Below, piece by piece: positions 23,868-36,652 of a stretch of 64,000 nt of DNA. The notes under the pieces are model-generated. The model saw only the letters and a list, made by a program, of their open reading frames with translations. It searched no databases and was not told where the DNA came from. Numbering within the stretch: the first letter of the stretch is position 1; every line of letters starts with the position of its first letter. The translations under genes were made by a program, and so were the position numbers. Source of the stretch: Tillus elongatus (lineage: Eukaryota; Arthropoda; Insecta; Coleoptera; Cleridae); NCBI GenBank assembly GCA_964006375.1, contig OZ023270.1, positions 72,444,082-72,508,081 on the forward strand. The letters are read 5' to 3'.

Positions 23868-26045
23868 TCAGAAACTTACCTGTTTGTAGTGTAACTCAAT
23901 TCTTCTCTTGTTTTTGGAAAATTCGTTAATAATGTCATAAAACTGTGGATTATGGGACATTTCCTCGATGAAGTTATTTTCAATTGACAAAATTGAAATT
24001 TGGGAACGTCTTTCCTGTCCTGTTAAATTCCTAACAAAACTCTTGATACGTTTCAATGTAGAACAATTTCATTCTACAGATGCACTAGTAGCAGGAATTG
24101 TTAATACTAATTCACATAATTTGAACGCTTCAGAATATGCGTTTTCCAATCTTGATTCTTTTAAGAAAGTTAAAGGTTCACTCGCGTTAGTTTTTGTGTC
24201 AATACCATCAGTTTCATAAATGACTGTAAGTTCTGATCGTAATAAGGCTTTGTCAAAATAATGTCCATAGTGGTGGAATAATGATTTGAATGAATCTTCT
24301 GGGAAAGGTATCTCTTTAAATCCTCCAAAATTACACAATTCAAGAAATTTCAGGTCACTGAGATGATCAAATCTGCAATTAATTTGCTGCTGAATTTGAT
24401 CTATGATTTTGTAGAAAAGGCGGCGACAAGAAGTTTGAAGGTCTCCCACATTATCAGTGGCAGACGCTTTCTTTGTGGCTCACTTTTCCTAATTCCATTG
24501 TTTTTTCTAGAACTTATCCAATTCATTCCTTTTTTGAATTATAATGGATTTAAATTCACTAATTTTCTTCAGACAAAAACCAATGTCATTTGTTTTACAT
24601 TGCAATATGTTAAATACATTATCTAAAAACGGAAATATTTCCGAAAATATATTAAGTAAAAAATTAAAGTCTCTTTTCAAACCATCCAAAAACCCTCTAG
24701 AACTATTTATTGTTTCTGCATCCCAATTTTTGCTATTTTCTATTATGTTTTCAAAAAGTTCAATTAACGATTCACGGTGTTTAAATATAGTTAACACAAG
24801 CCTGCCGTTGTAGTTCCATTGTGTTGCAGCTACTTTGGGTAAACGTTTTTTAACAATTGAGTCTAAGGCTTGTGTGTGCTTCATAGATTTGGAAAAAAGC
24901 AGCCATTCCACTTAGGGTAGCAAAAAACACCTTAAATTTTTTAATATGATTTATGGGATAAAATTAAATTTAATTTATGAGCACAACAGTGTACAAATAG
25001 AGCACTGGAAAAGGTTTCCCCCACTTTAGCTTGAAGACCTCCTAAATGTCCGGCTATAACAGCAGCCCCATCATAGCTTTGGGCAATTAATTTATTATCA
25101 GTCTCCTCAATATCTTTCATAATATTAAGCACAGAGCGTTTGCGGTACGATCTTCTGTCACATTTTTAAAGCCTAAAAATCTTTCTTGCTCCCATCCATT
25201 TTTATATAGCGTATTACTACAGATAGTTGACTTAAATTAGTTACGTCGGTTGTTTCATCTAGAACAATAGCAATGAAACGAGTCTGTTTAATTTCAGATT
25301 TAATTATGTTCAAAATAATAGTGGCAGCAGCCGCAATTAAGTCATTCTGAATGCGATTTGATGTCCCGCGAAAAACGTTAAGACTGTTCCAAGTGATTTT
25401 TTAAACAAATGTCGCATTTGGCTATTAAAGAAACTAGGTCTTGAAAGTTTCCTCTATTTGCAGATGTAGTTGTTTCGTCATGACCCCTGAACCCCAATTC
25501 ATGCTGACCAAGAAAACACACAACATCAATAAGTCTTTTTAATATGTTTGTTTTTATCAACCAGTTCATTGTGTTGACGATGACTAATTTCTATCTGCTT
25601 GTCAACGGCGTGTTCAATTCACGTTTGTTTCAAAGACACTTAATTTTAAAATGGTCTGTAAATGCGCTTTAGACATAACATGTCTTTTTACTACTTTATG
25701 TAGATTATTCAAGTCTGAAAACCCACTTTTATTCCACACCTCCTTTTCAGTCACAAATAGACTACCAGGCCAACAAAACAGTTTATTCCTGTTAACCATT
25801 AATATTGTTTCTAAGTTTTTTCAGCGTTGAAATGTCGAATACATGTTTTAATTCTTGTATTTAAGTTTTTTAGAGTAGGTTTCGGCCTACCTTTATTAAT
25901 AATAGCAAGTTTTTCGGCAAACGAAAAAGCTGAAAATTCTTTGGTTATCAAAAAACACACGACACAATCACAGTTATTATTACCACTTGTTCGTAAAGTT
26001 TGTAAATCCCACCCCCACCGACGCCGCTGTGAAAAGTTGATGTAG
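23868..26045 (-). mobile_element. hAT-family transposase relic (ZMYM1/TTF-like)
   Basis: Domains on the - strand: a TTF/BED-like region near 25800-25610 (KLFCWPGSLF, VWNKSGFSDLNNL); 25569-25378 (RGHDETTTSANRGNFQDL); the RNase H-like core at 25132-24941 (QSYDGAAVIAGHLGGLQ, ALFVHCCAHKLNL); 24911-24507 with RLPKVAATQWNYNGR; and the C-terminal dimerisation domain at 24140-23879 (LTIPATSASVE, then TLKRIKSFVRNLTGQERRSQ). A TGA inside SASVE/NCSTLK and several frameshifts disable it. ELHYKQ is followed by a gtaagt-like donor at about 23880. 26046-26553 is non-coding. Confidence 0.85.
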
Positions 26046-26553
26046 TTGCAGCCATATTAATAATCATAAAATGCCAATGTATTTAACTTAGTCAACTGCT
26101 TATTTCTACGAAATAATCAGAGACATTTACGTTGTACGTGCATCGGGTCTTCCAACATGTTCTACATGTTGAAATACATGTACATTGCGTCGGGCATCGA
26201 GCAAGGGTTTCTCATTACGTAGCCTGCTGGCTACGTGTATTTAACTGAAGTCATTGCATCTTGCATCCACTCTCGTAGTATCAGGTTCATGCTGTTGGTT
26301 GGCGGTTGGTTTACTGGGACGACGTCCTTGCCAAGAGCGCAGAGCGCATATACAAGTACAGTATGATGCATAATAAATAATTATGTGTGAGCTTGCGAAT
26401 TAAAAATTGTAATAGATAAATTAGTTTTAGAATTTGAAATTTAATATTTAAAATACAAAATGGATTTTAAATAATGCGGTTTAATACAAATTATTTAAGT
26501 AGGTATGTGGTCGTTATTTTAAGGGAAGCATTGCTTCCATGGACCGCATGCCA

Positions 26554-27825
26554 CTAATGCTTTGCCATTGTATGTCGTGATAAATTATTATTAAAAGTAG
26601 TACTATAATCACATTTACCACATTTATAAGGTCTTTCTTCAGTGTGTCTTGTTATTACATGTTGGGTTAAGTGAGACTTTTCAACAGTACTATAACTGCA
26701 TTGGCTACATTTAAATGGTCGTTCTTTGGTATGTTTCGACATTATATGTCGCAATAAACTATTCTTAAGTGCAGCACTATAATCACATATTTTACATTTA
26801 TAAGATTTTTCTTTGGTGTGTCTTGATGTTATGTGTCGCATTAACTGTGATTTTCCAGTAGACCTAAAATCACATTCACTACATTTAAATGGCTTCACTC
26901 CTAAGTGTTTTCCCATTATGTGTTTTGATAAATAATTTTTATAGGCAGTACAAAAATTACACCGATCACATTTAAATGGTTTACCAAATACTTTTTTTCC
27001 GGTATGTCTTGAGATTGTATGTTTTGTCAAATAACTCTTAAGGGTGGTACTGAAGTCACACTGATCACATTTAATAGGCTTTTCTTTGCTGTGTCTTGTC
27101 ATTACATGGTCTGTTAAACGCCACTTGCTGACAGTACGAAAATCACACTGGCCACATTTAAAAGGTCTTGTGTTTGTATGTTTTAACATTATATGATATG
27201 TTAAAGAAGGCTTATAGGCAGTATTAAACTCACAGTGATAACATCTTAAAGGTTTTTCTCCATCGTGTTTAGACTTAATGTGGTGTGATAAGCTGATTTT
27301 CCTGCAAGCTCTGTAACCGCAAGTGCTGCAAATGTAACAACTTTTTGCATTGTGTTTTGACATTGTACCTACTTCATTTTTCACTAATACATCATTCTGG
27401 TCGACAAAGTCATGATTACTGAGACCTGTGTAACCTGTTTCAATTTTAAAATCTTCTATAATCAACTCACTTTTAAGTAATACATTTTCGTTCTTTTCAT
27501 CTACTACCTGTAGACCTGTAACAGCTTTAAAACCCTCATTTCTCTCGTGGCTGACTCCACCTATAAGGTCATGTTTTGGTTCCTCTAAACACTGTTCTCC
27601 CATCTCCACTTTAACAGTAATAGGAGTATATCCTGTGTTGTGTTTAATTTCTACTCCTTCTCTCCAGTGGTGGTCAGGGTTTTGTTCGTATTTAAGCACG
27701 AAATCTTCATTTTTCGCATCAAAGCCAAAGTTATCTACGAAAACATCATCCCTATACTCACACTCACTTTTGTGAACCATTTTACAGTTGCAATCGCAAA
27801 GGTGGCTCTCTTGTTTCACACTCAT
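26554..27825 (-). CDS. C2H2 zinc-finger protein, nine fingers, intact single exon
   Basis: 423 codons from ATG (27825-27823) to TAG. Residues 1-160 are acidic and low in structure, with several short I/VKxE-type motifs (VKVEMG, VKNEVG) that resemble SUMO-acceptor sites. Nine C-x2-C-x12-H-x4-H fingers follow, with first cysteines at about 166, 195, 224, 253, 286, 315, 344, 373 and 402. The last finger's final His is the C-terminal residue. Linkers are partly TGEKP-like (TKERPFKC, TEERPYKC). Finger 4-5 spacing is extended by four residues (GKKVFGKPFKC). Presumably a nuclear DNA-binding regulator; target unknown. No ZAD or BTB domain. No disruption seen. Confidence 0.92.
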   Translation of the reverse strand: MSVKQESHLCDCNCKMVHKSECEYRDDVFVDNFGFDAKNEDFVLKYEQNPDHHWREGVEIKHNTGYTPITVKVEMGEQCLEEPKHDLIGGVSHERNEGFKAVTGLQVVDEKNENVLLKSELIIEDFKIETGYTGLSNHDFVDQNDVLVKNEVGTMSKHNAKSCYICSTCGYRACRKISLSHHIKSKHDGEKPLRCYHCEFNTAYKPSLTYHIMLKHTNTRPFKCGQCDFRTVSKWRLTDHVMTRHSKEKPIKCDQCDFSTTLKSYLTKHTISRHTGKKVFGKPFKCDRCNFCTAYKNYLSKHIMGKHLGVKPFKCSECDFRSTGKSQLMRHITSRHTKEKSYKCKICDYSAALKNSLLRHIMSKHTKERPFKCSQCSYSTVEKSHLTQHVITRHTEERPYKCGKCDYSTTFNNNLSRHTMAKH

Positions 27826-28084
27826 GGTTAAATTTAATTAAAACCCTGATTCATTTAAAAGAAATGTTTGAACTTGTACGAATTACAAATATTGGCGAGG
27901 TTTTCTTAAACACAGTTCAAATTTTAATTTTAACATAGCACATCTACAATAATCGCATTTGACACTGACATCTGACAATTGACAATCTCACATAAAAAAT
28001 GAACTGTATCAATGACATTTATTATGTCAATGATACAGTATACTATACGAACACCTCCTGTTTAGGAGGTGTTGACTATACACA
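27826..28084. other. 5' flank of the zinc-finger gene, with two short hairpins
   Basis: Contains hairpins actgtatcaatgacat/atgtcaatgatacagt (about 28006-28042) and aacacctcct/aggaggtgtt (about 28050-28073), which abut a Penelope-type end at 28085. No TATA box can be assigned confidently. Confidence 0.6.
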
Positions 28085-28186
28085 ACATAAGTACACTTGG
28101 AGACCCCAAATCACCACAACACATATTTCAAAGACTTGACGATCGTTTCAATAACCAAGTTAGCGTCATCAGAAGATGAAAAATCT
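28085..28186 (-). mobile_element. Penelope-like element terminus
   Basis: acataagtacacttggagac, ccaaatcaccacaacacat and the hammerhead match the termini at 38550-38660 and 40230-40320. Only the terminus is present, directly fused to a HINE-like 3' end at 28187. Confidence 0.8.
28135..28175 (-). ncRNA. Hammerhead ribozyme motif (Penelope type)
   Basis: On the - strand: ctt, CTGATGA (28172-28166), stem II cgctaac/gttattg, GAAAC, gatc loop of a 2-bp stem III, GTC, aag. Stem I is ctt/aag here but cct/agg in the copies at 38604 and 40239, a compensatory pair. A single change in stem II (gttattg for gttagtg) removes one pair. Confidence 0.75.
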
Positions 28187-28620
28187 CGGGACGCAGCAAG
28201 TGCGTTATGGTAGTAAATTTTTATTAAATGCTTCAAATTTGAATAACTCAATTTTCTATAAACTTAGAAAGTTTAATTTTAGTATGTAGTAAGGTCTTTC
28301 CTAGTGCAAAATATCCACCAAATTTCATTAAAATAACTTTGTAATTTTCGGAGAAAAAAATTTTTTTCGAAAGAGAATTTAAAATTTGAATAACTCAATT
28401 TTCTATAAACTTAGAAAGTTGAATTTTGATACGTAGTAAGGTCTCTCCCAAGGCAAGATATATAGTAAATTTCATTAGAGCAGCTTTGTTATTTTCGGAG
28501 AAAAACATTTTTTTGAAAGAAAACTCAAAATTTTTCCCGGAAAACCTTGTCCGATTTTCCTGGCTAACGAATTAATTACTTATTTATTTAATTTGACAAA
28601 ATATCTATCTCACTGTTTAT
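28187..28620 (-). mobile_element. HINE-like element, 3' part
   Basis: On the - strand it ends with aaatttactaccataacg and the hairpin acgca-cttgc-tgcgt (28205-28191). Interior modules include two direct copies of an actcaattttctataaactt block (about 28248 and 28396) and the ggaaaaccttgtccgatttt block. The TA tract and 5' end are missing. Confidence 0.6.
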
Positions 28621-29470
28621 GTGTTGAGTAATTTAATTTAAAAAAACTTTCATTGTGTTTTACTCCTATGGTTTTTGGAGATAAATCCCTTTAATACTTG
28701 CTCCAAAGCCCAGCAATTTTGTAATTTATACTGATTATCTAGATAGTTGATTAATAACTACCGTTAACAAACACAAAAAGTTTGCCGTGGAGGTCTGAAG
28801 AATATGAGCTTTTAGTCCAATTTTGTTCCCAAAAAGAGTAAATATTCATTTTAATTAAGCTTCTTCTTTTATAAATTGCAAAATCACCGTCTTTAACTGC
28901 CTGAGTCGATATAGAATACCAGAAGTCACTTGCAAAAATCCTAGTTTAAAATTCAACAATATTGACAATAAATTTTAAATTATCAATTTAATAACAAGCT
29001 AGTTTTTCTTTGATAATTAAGGTCAGAAATTACGCTGAAATGGGGTCTCGAGTGTTGCTCAGTTAAATAGTTGTCAGAGCATGCGTTGACCAGTCTTGCT
29101 GATTTTCTGCTGGAACTGAACTGATGCCAATTTGACAAAGTGAAATGACAAACAAACGCCGCGAATTGTGCTCGATGTTAGCAGTACGTTAATCAGGTTC
29201 CAACCGCTGAAATGTATTGGTAATCAGCAAATCAGCGCTTAAACTCAGCTGCTGACACCTGGTAAACTCAGGAATGACATACATATAATCTCGCCCCAGG
29301 ACGACAGACAACTCAAAACTGTCGTGTAAAAATTTCTGTAGTGAAATCTCTGTATTATGCTATGGTGACAAAGGCTAAGTTTACAAGGCGCCAACTGCTG
29401 AAAAAGTGGTAATAAGGAACAGAGTATTTGGGAGTGGTAATGATGATCATCATGTGAGTATGTCTATATG
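28621..29470. other. Intergenic sequence, no feature recognised
   Basis: AT-rich with no long open frames, repeats or splice-linked exons that I can support. Confidence 0.4.
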
Positions 29471-29479
29471 ATAGGATTC

Positions 29480-29805
29480 TAAATGTTCAAAGATACTTAC
29501 AACTAATTCGCAGCATAATATTGCCAGCAGTTCCGGAAGCAATACCCAATCGTGAATTTATATATATGTGGTATCAACAATATGGGTGTCCTGCACACAA
29601 TGCTACTGGGGTAAGTGATTTTTTAAGAGAAAAAAATCGATAACCGCGTTATAGCCAATCCTTATCCGGTATTCTGGCCAGATTGGTCCTCGGATATCAT
29701 CCCACTTGATTATTATTTATGAGGCTATGTACAGAATGAAGTTGGCACGTTTGATCCACCCAGTGAGCAGAGAAATACTCCTGGAACGCATGTTAGATGT
29801 CACCT
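29480..29805 (+). mobile_element. Mariner-like transposase fragment
   Basis: The translation in shifting frames gives WYQQYGCPAHN (Asp of QQDG replaced by Tyr), VSDFLREKN, and FWPDWSSDIIPLDYYLWGYVQNEV. This is the catalytic C-terminal part of an IS630-Tc1-mariner transposase. It is heavily decayed. Confidence 0.7.
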
Positions 29806-29964
29806 CACCATCACCAGAAAAATATATTCCACTATCCTCTATGATCACTTCTTATACACCAACACTTACTGCTGCCTCGCCTAATACTCTATGATCACTT
29901 ACTCTGCACCACACTAATTCAATACTGAACGAACTTACTCTGTGTACCGCTCGCCTATATGATA

Positions 29965-30083
29965 ACAGCAGCTCAGGGAGGCCTTTGTCGTAAAAATAGT
30001 GTCACGACTTCTCAATGAGGTCGAATAAAGTTTTGTTTTTTGCCGTTTTAACGAAATAAACGACCTCCCTGAGGTGCTGTTTA
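29965..30083. mobile_element. Small MITE-like element
   Basis: aacagcagctcagggagg at the left and its near reverse complement cctccctgaggtgctgtt at the right give inverted ends of about 18 bp, extending loosely to 30 bp. Total length about 119 bp, no coding capacity. 30084-30655 shows no other feature. Confidence 0.55.
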
Positions 30084-30658
30084 GACACAATTCTACCAAC
30101 TGATCTCCCTGACCTGCCCTGATATAAGTTTGCCTAATAATATATAATTAAATCACTGGAGCACTCAAAATGAAAGGCAATCCCTAGACGTGAGACAGGA
30201 AAACATGTAAATTTCAAATACATTTCTAAGCAATTGGTACCTACCACACCGTAATATCATTTCAAGGCAGAAACGCACAATCGAACCGGGATTTGAATGT
30301 TTGAAGAAGAACACGAGAAATATGTCTAACCTCAAATGTTTGTTAGTTGCATAGATTACCGCGATCAGCCTTTCTTGATTGTTGATTAAAAAAATGTTCT
30401 AAAGTTTGGGAATCATTAACTGTAATTTAAATGTTTAAACAGATAGTTTTTGCACTGAAATGCTAAGCGTAGACACGTATTTAGATTTAATAACAAACTT
30501 AATATGATAAAGTGTAAAGGAAATTAATGGCGTGTGTTCTTTTTGTGAAAGAAAATGGAGGTGACACATTGTTAATAGGAGCTTATAATAAATAATATAG
30601 ATTAAATTGCGGAAATGCGGAAAGATTTAATAACGGGGCAAATTCTGAATTCGCAAAC

Positions 30659-30805
30659 ATGACTTTTACTCACAGGGACTATGAAGTTTGTAGACTTTGT
30701 TTGCATTATATCAGGGATAACTCTCAAGTGCTTATTGATACTCACACTTTGAGGCCAGAGAATATTTGTCTAAAAAATGTGATTGCCATATGTATGCCGG
30801 AAGTA
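30659..30805 (+). CDS. ZAD-C2H2 zinc-finger protein, exon 1 (N-terminal half of ZAD)
   Basis: ATG at 30659 starts MTFTHRDYEVCRLCLHYIRD. CRLC gives the first cysteine pair (residues 11 and 14) of the zinc-finger-associated domain. The exon ends at a gtaagt donor (30806) in phase 0. The second ZAD cysteine pair (ICGKC) is in the exon at 35332, so the domain is split by an intron of about 4.5 kb. The frame is open upstream to a stop near 30593. An alternative acceptor (ttactcacag at 30677) would remove this ATG and make the exon internal. ZAD domains mediate homodimerisation in insect transcription factors. Confidence 0.82.
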
Positions 30806-30939
30806 GTAAGTAGATATTTACAAGTTATTTTTTAAATTTTGTGCAGGGAAGTTTAGTTATGTATTTTATGTGCCTTAAAATGGGTTAATAAAATATATGC
30901 AGTGTATCTTTAGTAGTAGCAATATACTTAACTGTGTAA

Positions 30940-31545
30940 ATAGGTTTTTACAAACATGGGCAAAGTTCTGTTCATTCAGAACGACCTCTCACTTAATGTC
31001 AATAAACGCCATATTATGTCTTATTCCAAAAAGAAAAATCCTTAGTTATTTAATTATAATATAGGTGACTGTCTATTGGATGATTCCAATGCAGTGTAAG
31101 ATCTTGGTGTTATATTTGATTCACCTCTATCTTTCAGATCACATTGTAAGATCATTGCTGCATTTGCTTACAAGACTTTCGGGTTCTTAATAAGAAGCGG
31201 CAAAAATTTTTCTTTACCAGATGGATTTCTTCTCTTCTTTACCCTGATCAGGTCAAATCTTGAATATGCATCATTTGTTTGGGCTCATACCTATGATTTG
31301 CATATGGAAGCTTTTAAAAATATGTACAACATAAATTCTTGAAGTTTATATGCTTCCATGTCAACAGACAGATTAGCCCTCTACAGGATTTCCTCAACAT
31401 ATCTATTGCAGTTTTTCAGCATCTTTTCTTTGAAAACTAGAAGGTAGCGTCCCTCATTATGTTTACTACAAAATAGTTGACTGTCCCATTACCTGCTCTT
31501 AAATTCTTGATCCATTGAATTTTAATGTTCCATGTTTAGAAGCTT
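30940..31545 (+). mobile_element. Non-LTR RT C-terminal fragment
   Basis: The translation with one or two frame changes gives DLGVIFDSPLSFRSHCKIIA, FGFLIRSGKNFSLPDGF, RSNLEYASFVWAH and then NFNVPC. This is the thumb and C-terminal region of a Jockey/CR1-group reverse transcriptase. It lies in intron 1 of the ZAD gene. Confidence 0.7.
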
Positions 31546-31885
31546 GCTTGCCAGATACTTTTTACCTTCCTGTATGTTGGTAACACTCTCTTTTAAAGTC
31601 CTTGAAGGTATATGAAAAAATATCCACATGAATACTCGATTGATTATATAGCTTACACATATTATACTAGCGAGAAAACTGTAGTAAATTAGTGTGAGGT
31701 CAAGCCATTCAAAATATACCAATCCTATGGCTACTGAACGTAGGAATGTGCAATGACATGCTAAAGCAGAGGAAACCATAGGAGAGTCAACGTTGTTTAG
31801 CAGCTTATATAGAAAGAGCAGCATGTACTGGCTGCGTCTGGTAGCGAGTAAGCAATAACCTGTCACAAAAAACAAGACACCATGG
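31546..31885 (-). mobile_element. Non-LTR RT C-terminal fragment, opposite strand
   Basis: The - strand frame contains LATRRSQYMLLFLYKLLNNV and SPMVSSALACHCTFLRSV, resembling the extreme C-terminal segment of Jockey-type RTs (sL..RR....LxflyKlLn). It faces the fragment at 30940-31545. Confidence 0.5.
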
Positions 31886-32139
31886 GGTTAGCCAACTTCA
31901 GACTGGTGTGAAAATAGCCACCAAAAGATGGCCGCCATTTGACCGAAGTTGCCCGAGCATACAGTGACACCTGTTTCATAAGTTAGCAACATCAATCAAG
32001 TAATTTGCAGATATAAGCAAGGTCAATCCTCTTAATAATCACAAGATAATTATATAACATAATACTTGATGAAAGTATGATAAATAAAATATAACGACCT
32101 GAAAACAAAACTGTTATATAGAAATACAATGCAATAATA
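31886..32139. other. Intron sequence, no feature
   Basis: Short AT-rich stretch leading into the satellite array. Nothing recognisable. Confidence 0.4.
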
Positions 32140-34140
32140 GTTTGACTGGCATGATAGAAATGAAAAGTCAGGTTCAGACTAATTTTAAAATATTCTTTAG
32201 CATACTAAAAATATAATATTTAAAGGAAAATGTGGTACACGCCGTATAAGTGGTTCAAATACGCTGCCAAAGTTTAAATAACTGTCGGCAGAAACGATAG
32301 AAATGAAAAGCCAGGTTGACTAATTTTACAATATTTTCTAGCATACTTGAAATATAATATTTAAAGGAAAATCTGGTACACTCCATCTAAGTGGCTCAAA
32401 TACGCCGCCAAAGTTTAAAAAACTGGCAGCTGAAATGGTAGAAATTAAAAGCCAGGCTCAGACCATTTTTAAAATATTCTTTAGCATACTAGAAATATAA
32501 TATTTAAAGGAAAATGTGGTACACGCTCTCTAAGTGGTTCAAATACGCCGCCAACGTTTAAAAACTGGTGGCTGAAACGATAGAAATGTAAAGCCACTTT
32601 CAGACAAATTTTAAAATATTCTTTAGCATACTAGAAATATAATATTTAAAGGAATATCTGGTACATGCCGTCTAAGTGGTTCAAATACACCACCAAAGTT
32701 TAAAAAACTGGCGGCTGAAATGATAGAAATGAAAAGCCAGGTTCAGACCAATTTTAAAATATTCTCTAGCACACTAGAAATATAATATTTAAAGAAAAAT
32801 CTGGTACACACTGTCTAAGTGGTTCAAATACGCCACCAAAGTTTAAAAAACTGTTGGCGGAAACGATAGAAATGAAAAGCCAGGTTGACTAATTTTACAA
32901 TATTTTCTAGCATACTTGAAATATAATATTTAAAGGAAAATGTGGTACACACCCTCTAAGTGGTTCAAATACTCCGCCAACGTTTAAAAACTGTTGGCCT
33001 GAAACGATAGAAATGAAAGCCAGGTTCAGACCAATTTTAAAATATTCTCTAGTATGCTAGAAATATAATATTTAAAGGAAAATGTGGTACTCTAAGTGGT
33101 TCAAATACGCCGCCAACGTTTAAAAACTGGTGGCTGAAATGATAGAAATGAAAAGCCACTTTCAGACAAATTTTAAAATATTCTCTAGCATACTAGAAAT
33201 ATAATATTTAAAGGAATATCTGGTACATGCCGTCTAAGTGGTTCAAATACACCACCAAAGTTTAAAAAACTGGCGGCTGAAATGATAGAAATGAAAAGCC
33301 AGGTTCAGACCAATTTTAAAATATTCTCTAGCATACTAGAAATATAATATTTAAAGAAAAATCTCGTACACACTGTCTAAGTGGTTCAAATACGCCGCCA
33401 AAGTTTTAAAAACTGGCGACTGAAACAATAGACATGAAAAGCCAGGTTGACTAATTTTACAATATTTTCTAGCTTACTTGAAATATAATATTTAAAGGAA
33501 AATGTGGTACACACCCTCTAAGTGGTTCAAATACTCCACCAACATTTAAAAACTGTTGGCTAAAACGATAGAAATGAAAAGCCAGGTTCAGACCAATTTT
33601 AAAATATTCTCCAGCATACTAGAAATATAATATTTAAAGAAAAATCTGGTACATACCGTCTAAGTGAATCAAATACGCCGCCAAAGTTTTAAAAACTGGC
33701 GACTGAAACGCTAGACATGAAAAGCCAGGTACAGACCAATTTAAAAATATTCCCTAGTATACTACTACTATATAATATTTAAAGGAGAATCTGATATATA
33801 CCCTGTAAGTGGTTCAGATATGCCACAAAAGTTTAAAATATTCCCTAGTATACTAGAAATATAATATTTAAAGGAGAATCTGATATACACCCTGTAAGTG
33901 ATTCAGATACGCCACAAAAGTTTAAAAAACCGGCGGCTGAAATGATAGAAATAAAAGCCAGGTTCAGACTACTTTTAAAATATCCTTTAGCATACTAAGA
34001 ATATAATATTTAAAGGAAAATCTGGTACACGCCATCTAAGTGGTTCAAATACGCTGCCAAAGTTTAAAAAATCAGCCTCTGAAACAATAGAAATGAAAAG
34101 ACAGGTTCAGACTAATTTCAAAATATTTTTAGCAGTTATT
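32140..34140. repeat. Satellite array, about 143-bp monomer, about 14 units, four-unit higher-order structure
   Basis: Monomers begin with gatagaaatgaaaagccagg or a variant at about 32153, 32296, 32437, 32579, 32722, 32865, 33006, 33141, 33284, 33427, 33567, 33709, 33944 and 34086. A shortened unit lies near 33830. Variant markers recur every four units: ttgactaattttacaatatt at 32315, 32885 and 33449; ccactttcagacaaatt at 32579 and 33141. This gives a period of about 562 bp. A degenerate unit continues to about 34230. The array sits in intron 1 of the ZAD gene and encodes nothing. Confidence 0.93.
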
Positions 34141-34396
34141 TCAATATTCTGAGGTATAATATTCTTAGGTGGTTTGATGCCGCCGCTGAACATTAAGAAA
34201 CTGGTGGTTGGCACAATCAATGTGACAATGAACTTGAGATTTAAATTATTCCTAGCGAGCCAAATTTAACTAGAATTTTTATAAATATTTAGCTAGATTT
34301 GAAATACTGTAAAATTGCTTTGAGCCTTTAAAAACTAAACACAGTGATGTATTTTAAAGGTAGGTGGGAAGAAGAGAGATATATGGTGAGAGAATG

Positions 34397-35331
<935 letters not shown>

Positions 35332-36152
35332 AACTTAGATAGAACAATTCAAAGGCATATATGTGGTAAATGTTTATTGCGACTTAGAGCAATCTACACC
35401 TATAAATGCAAAGTGTCACAGACTGAAGAAAAAGTTACAAAATATTTCCAAGTGCAGAAGATACCGTCAAAAACAAAAATAGACCTGATCTCTCTCGTTC
35501 AAGAAGACGAGGAACTAGAAGGTCTTGCCAGTTCAATTGATCATACCTTTAAATCTCTAGTGAGTCTTGTGGACGGGCCGAAAAACGAAAGCAGCGAAAT
35601 GTGTTTCTACAAAAACATAACATACAAGTGTTTTATGTGCGATTATATAACATTTGCTTATGACACCCTCAAAGATCATTATAAAATGCTGCATAACAAG
35701 AATATACAAATAACAATTGAAGATCTACAACCAGAGCCAGAGGTAACATCTCAATCAGCAAAAGCTACCACTTTCAGATGTGATTTTCCTAACTGTGGTT
35801 TCAAGGTGACAAACACTTACAATTTTATGAGTCACAAAGCACTTCACTTGAGAAATTTCATGTGCGGAAAATGCAGCATGAGATTTTCTAATTCAAAATC
35901 CTTAGAACGCCATATTAATACTCATAGAGGAGGTAATGTTTCAGCCAAATGTACACTCTGCGGACATTCTACCACTGATCTAGGAGATGCAAGGCGACAT
36001 TATTTTCACACGCATAAAGAAGTCATCACACAAGAAATGCCACCTGTTATTGATGACAATAGCAATGAGTGTGATATTAAAACATTATGCGATGACTTGT
36101 CCACAATGCTTGATAGTTTTGAGACTGAGAATGCTGTTGTTCGTGAGCCAAG
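35332..36152 (+). CDS. ZAD-C2H2 zinc-finger protein, exon 2 (rest of ZAD, four fingers)
   Basis: Acceptor ttttttttcag, donor gtaagt. Starts in phase 0 with NLDRTIQRHICGKCLLRLRA, completing the ZAD. An acidic linker follows (VQEDEELEGL), then four fingers: YKCFMCDYITFAYDTLKDHY (residues about 149-170), a C-x4-C finger FRCDFPNCGFKVTNTYNF (about 199-221), FMCGKCSMRFSNSKSLERH (about 227-247) and AKCTLCGHSTTDLGDARRH (about 256-277). It ends with two bases of a split codon (AG). No disruption. Probably a nuclear DNA-binding protein; target unknown. Confidence 0.93.
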
Positions 36153-36532
36153 GTAAGTTTATTATTATTGTTGAACGTAGACTACTTATAAAGATCAGAT
36201 ACTGAGTTCATCATTAGAATCGTAATTCCACAGTTAATATAAATCTACATGAGTTTGCAGATGATCTTTTTACATGTTTCTGGTATTGCAAAGAAACCTG
36301 AATTTCTGTTTTGGATTAAAAGTCTATTTCCATTCATGAAGGTGCGGGTAGTACAGTAACGAATACTTGGTATTAGGTACTTTGGAATATCCAAAGTAAT
36401 TAATACTCGTTAAGTAATTGTTACTAAGTGTCCACTTGTTTACAGGCATCTAGTATCTATACTCTGCACACGATACTAGTATAGTAGTAGTAGACGTACC
36501 CATATATGCACTTTGCTTACTTTAGTTTCGTA
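36153..36532. other. Intron sequence
   Basis: No feature recognised. Includes direct TAGTAGTA-like steps near 36480-36495. Confidence 0.4.
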
Positions 36533-36652
36533 TTAGTGAATTTTAATCAAGAAAATTCACTAATAGAGGTGTATGGATGTAAGACTTTCGGAAATTTTCT
36601 TCAAATGAGCGCGAATTGGGGCCCCTAGAACCCATATCCAAGGTCAGTTAAA

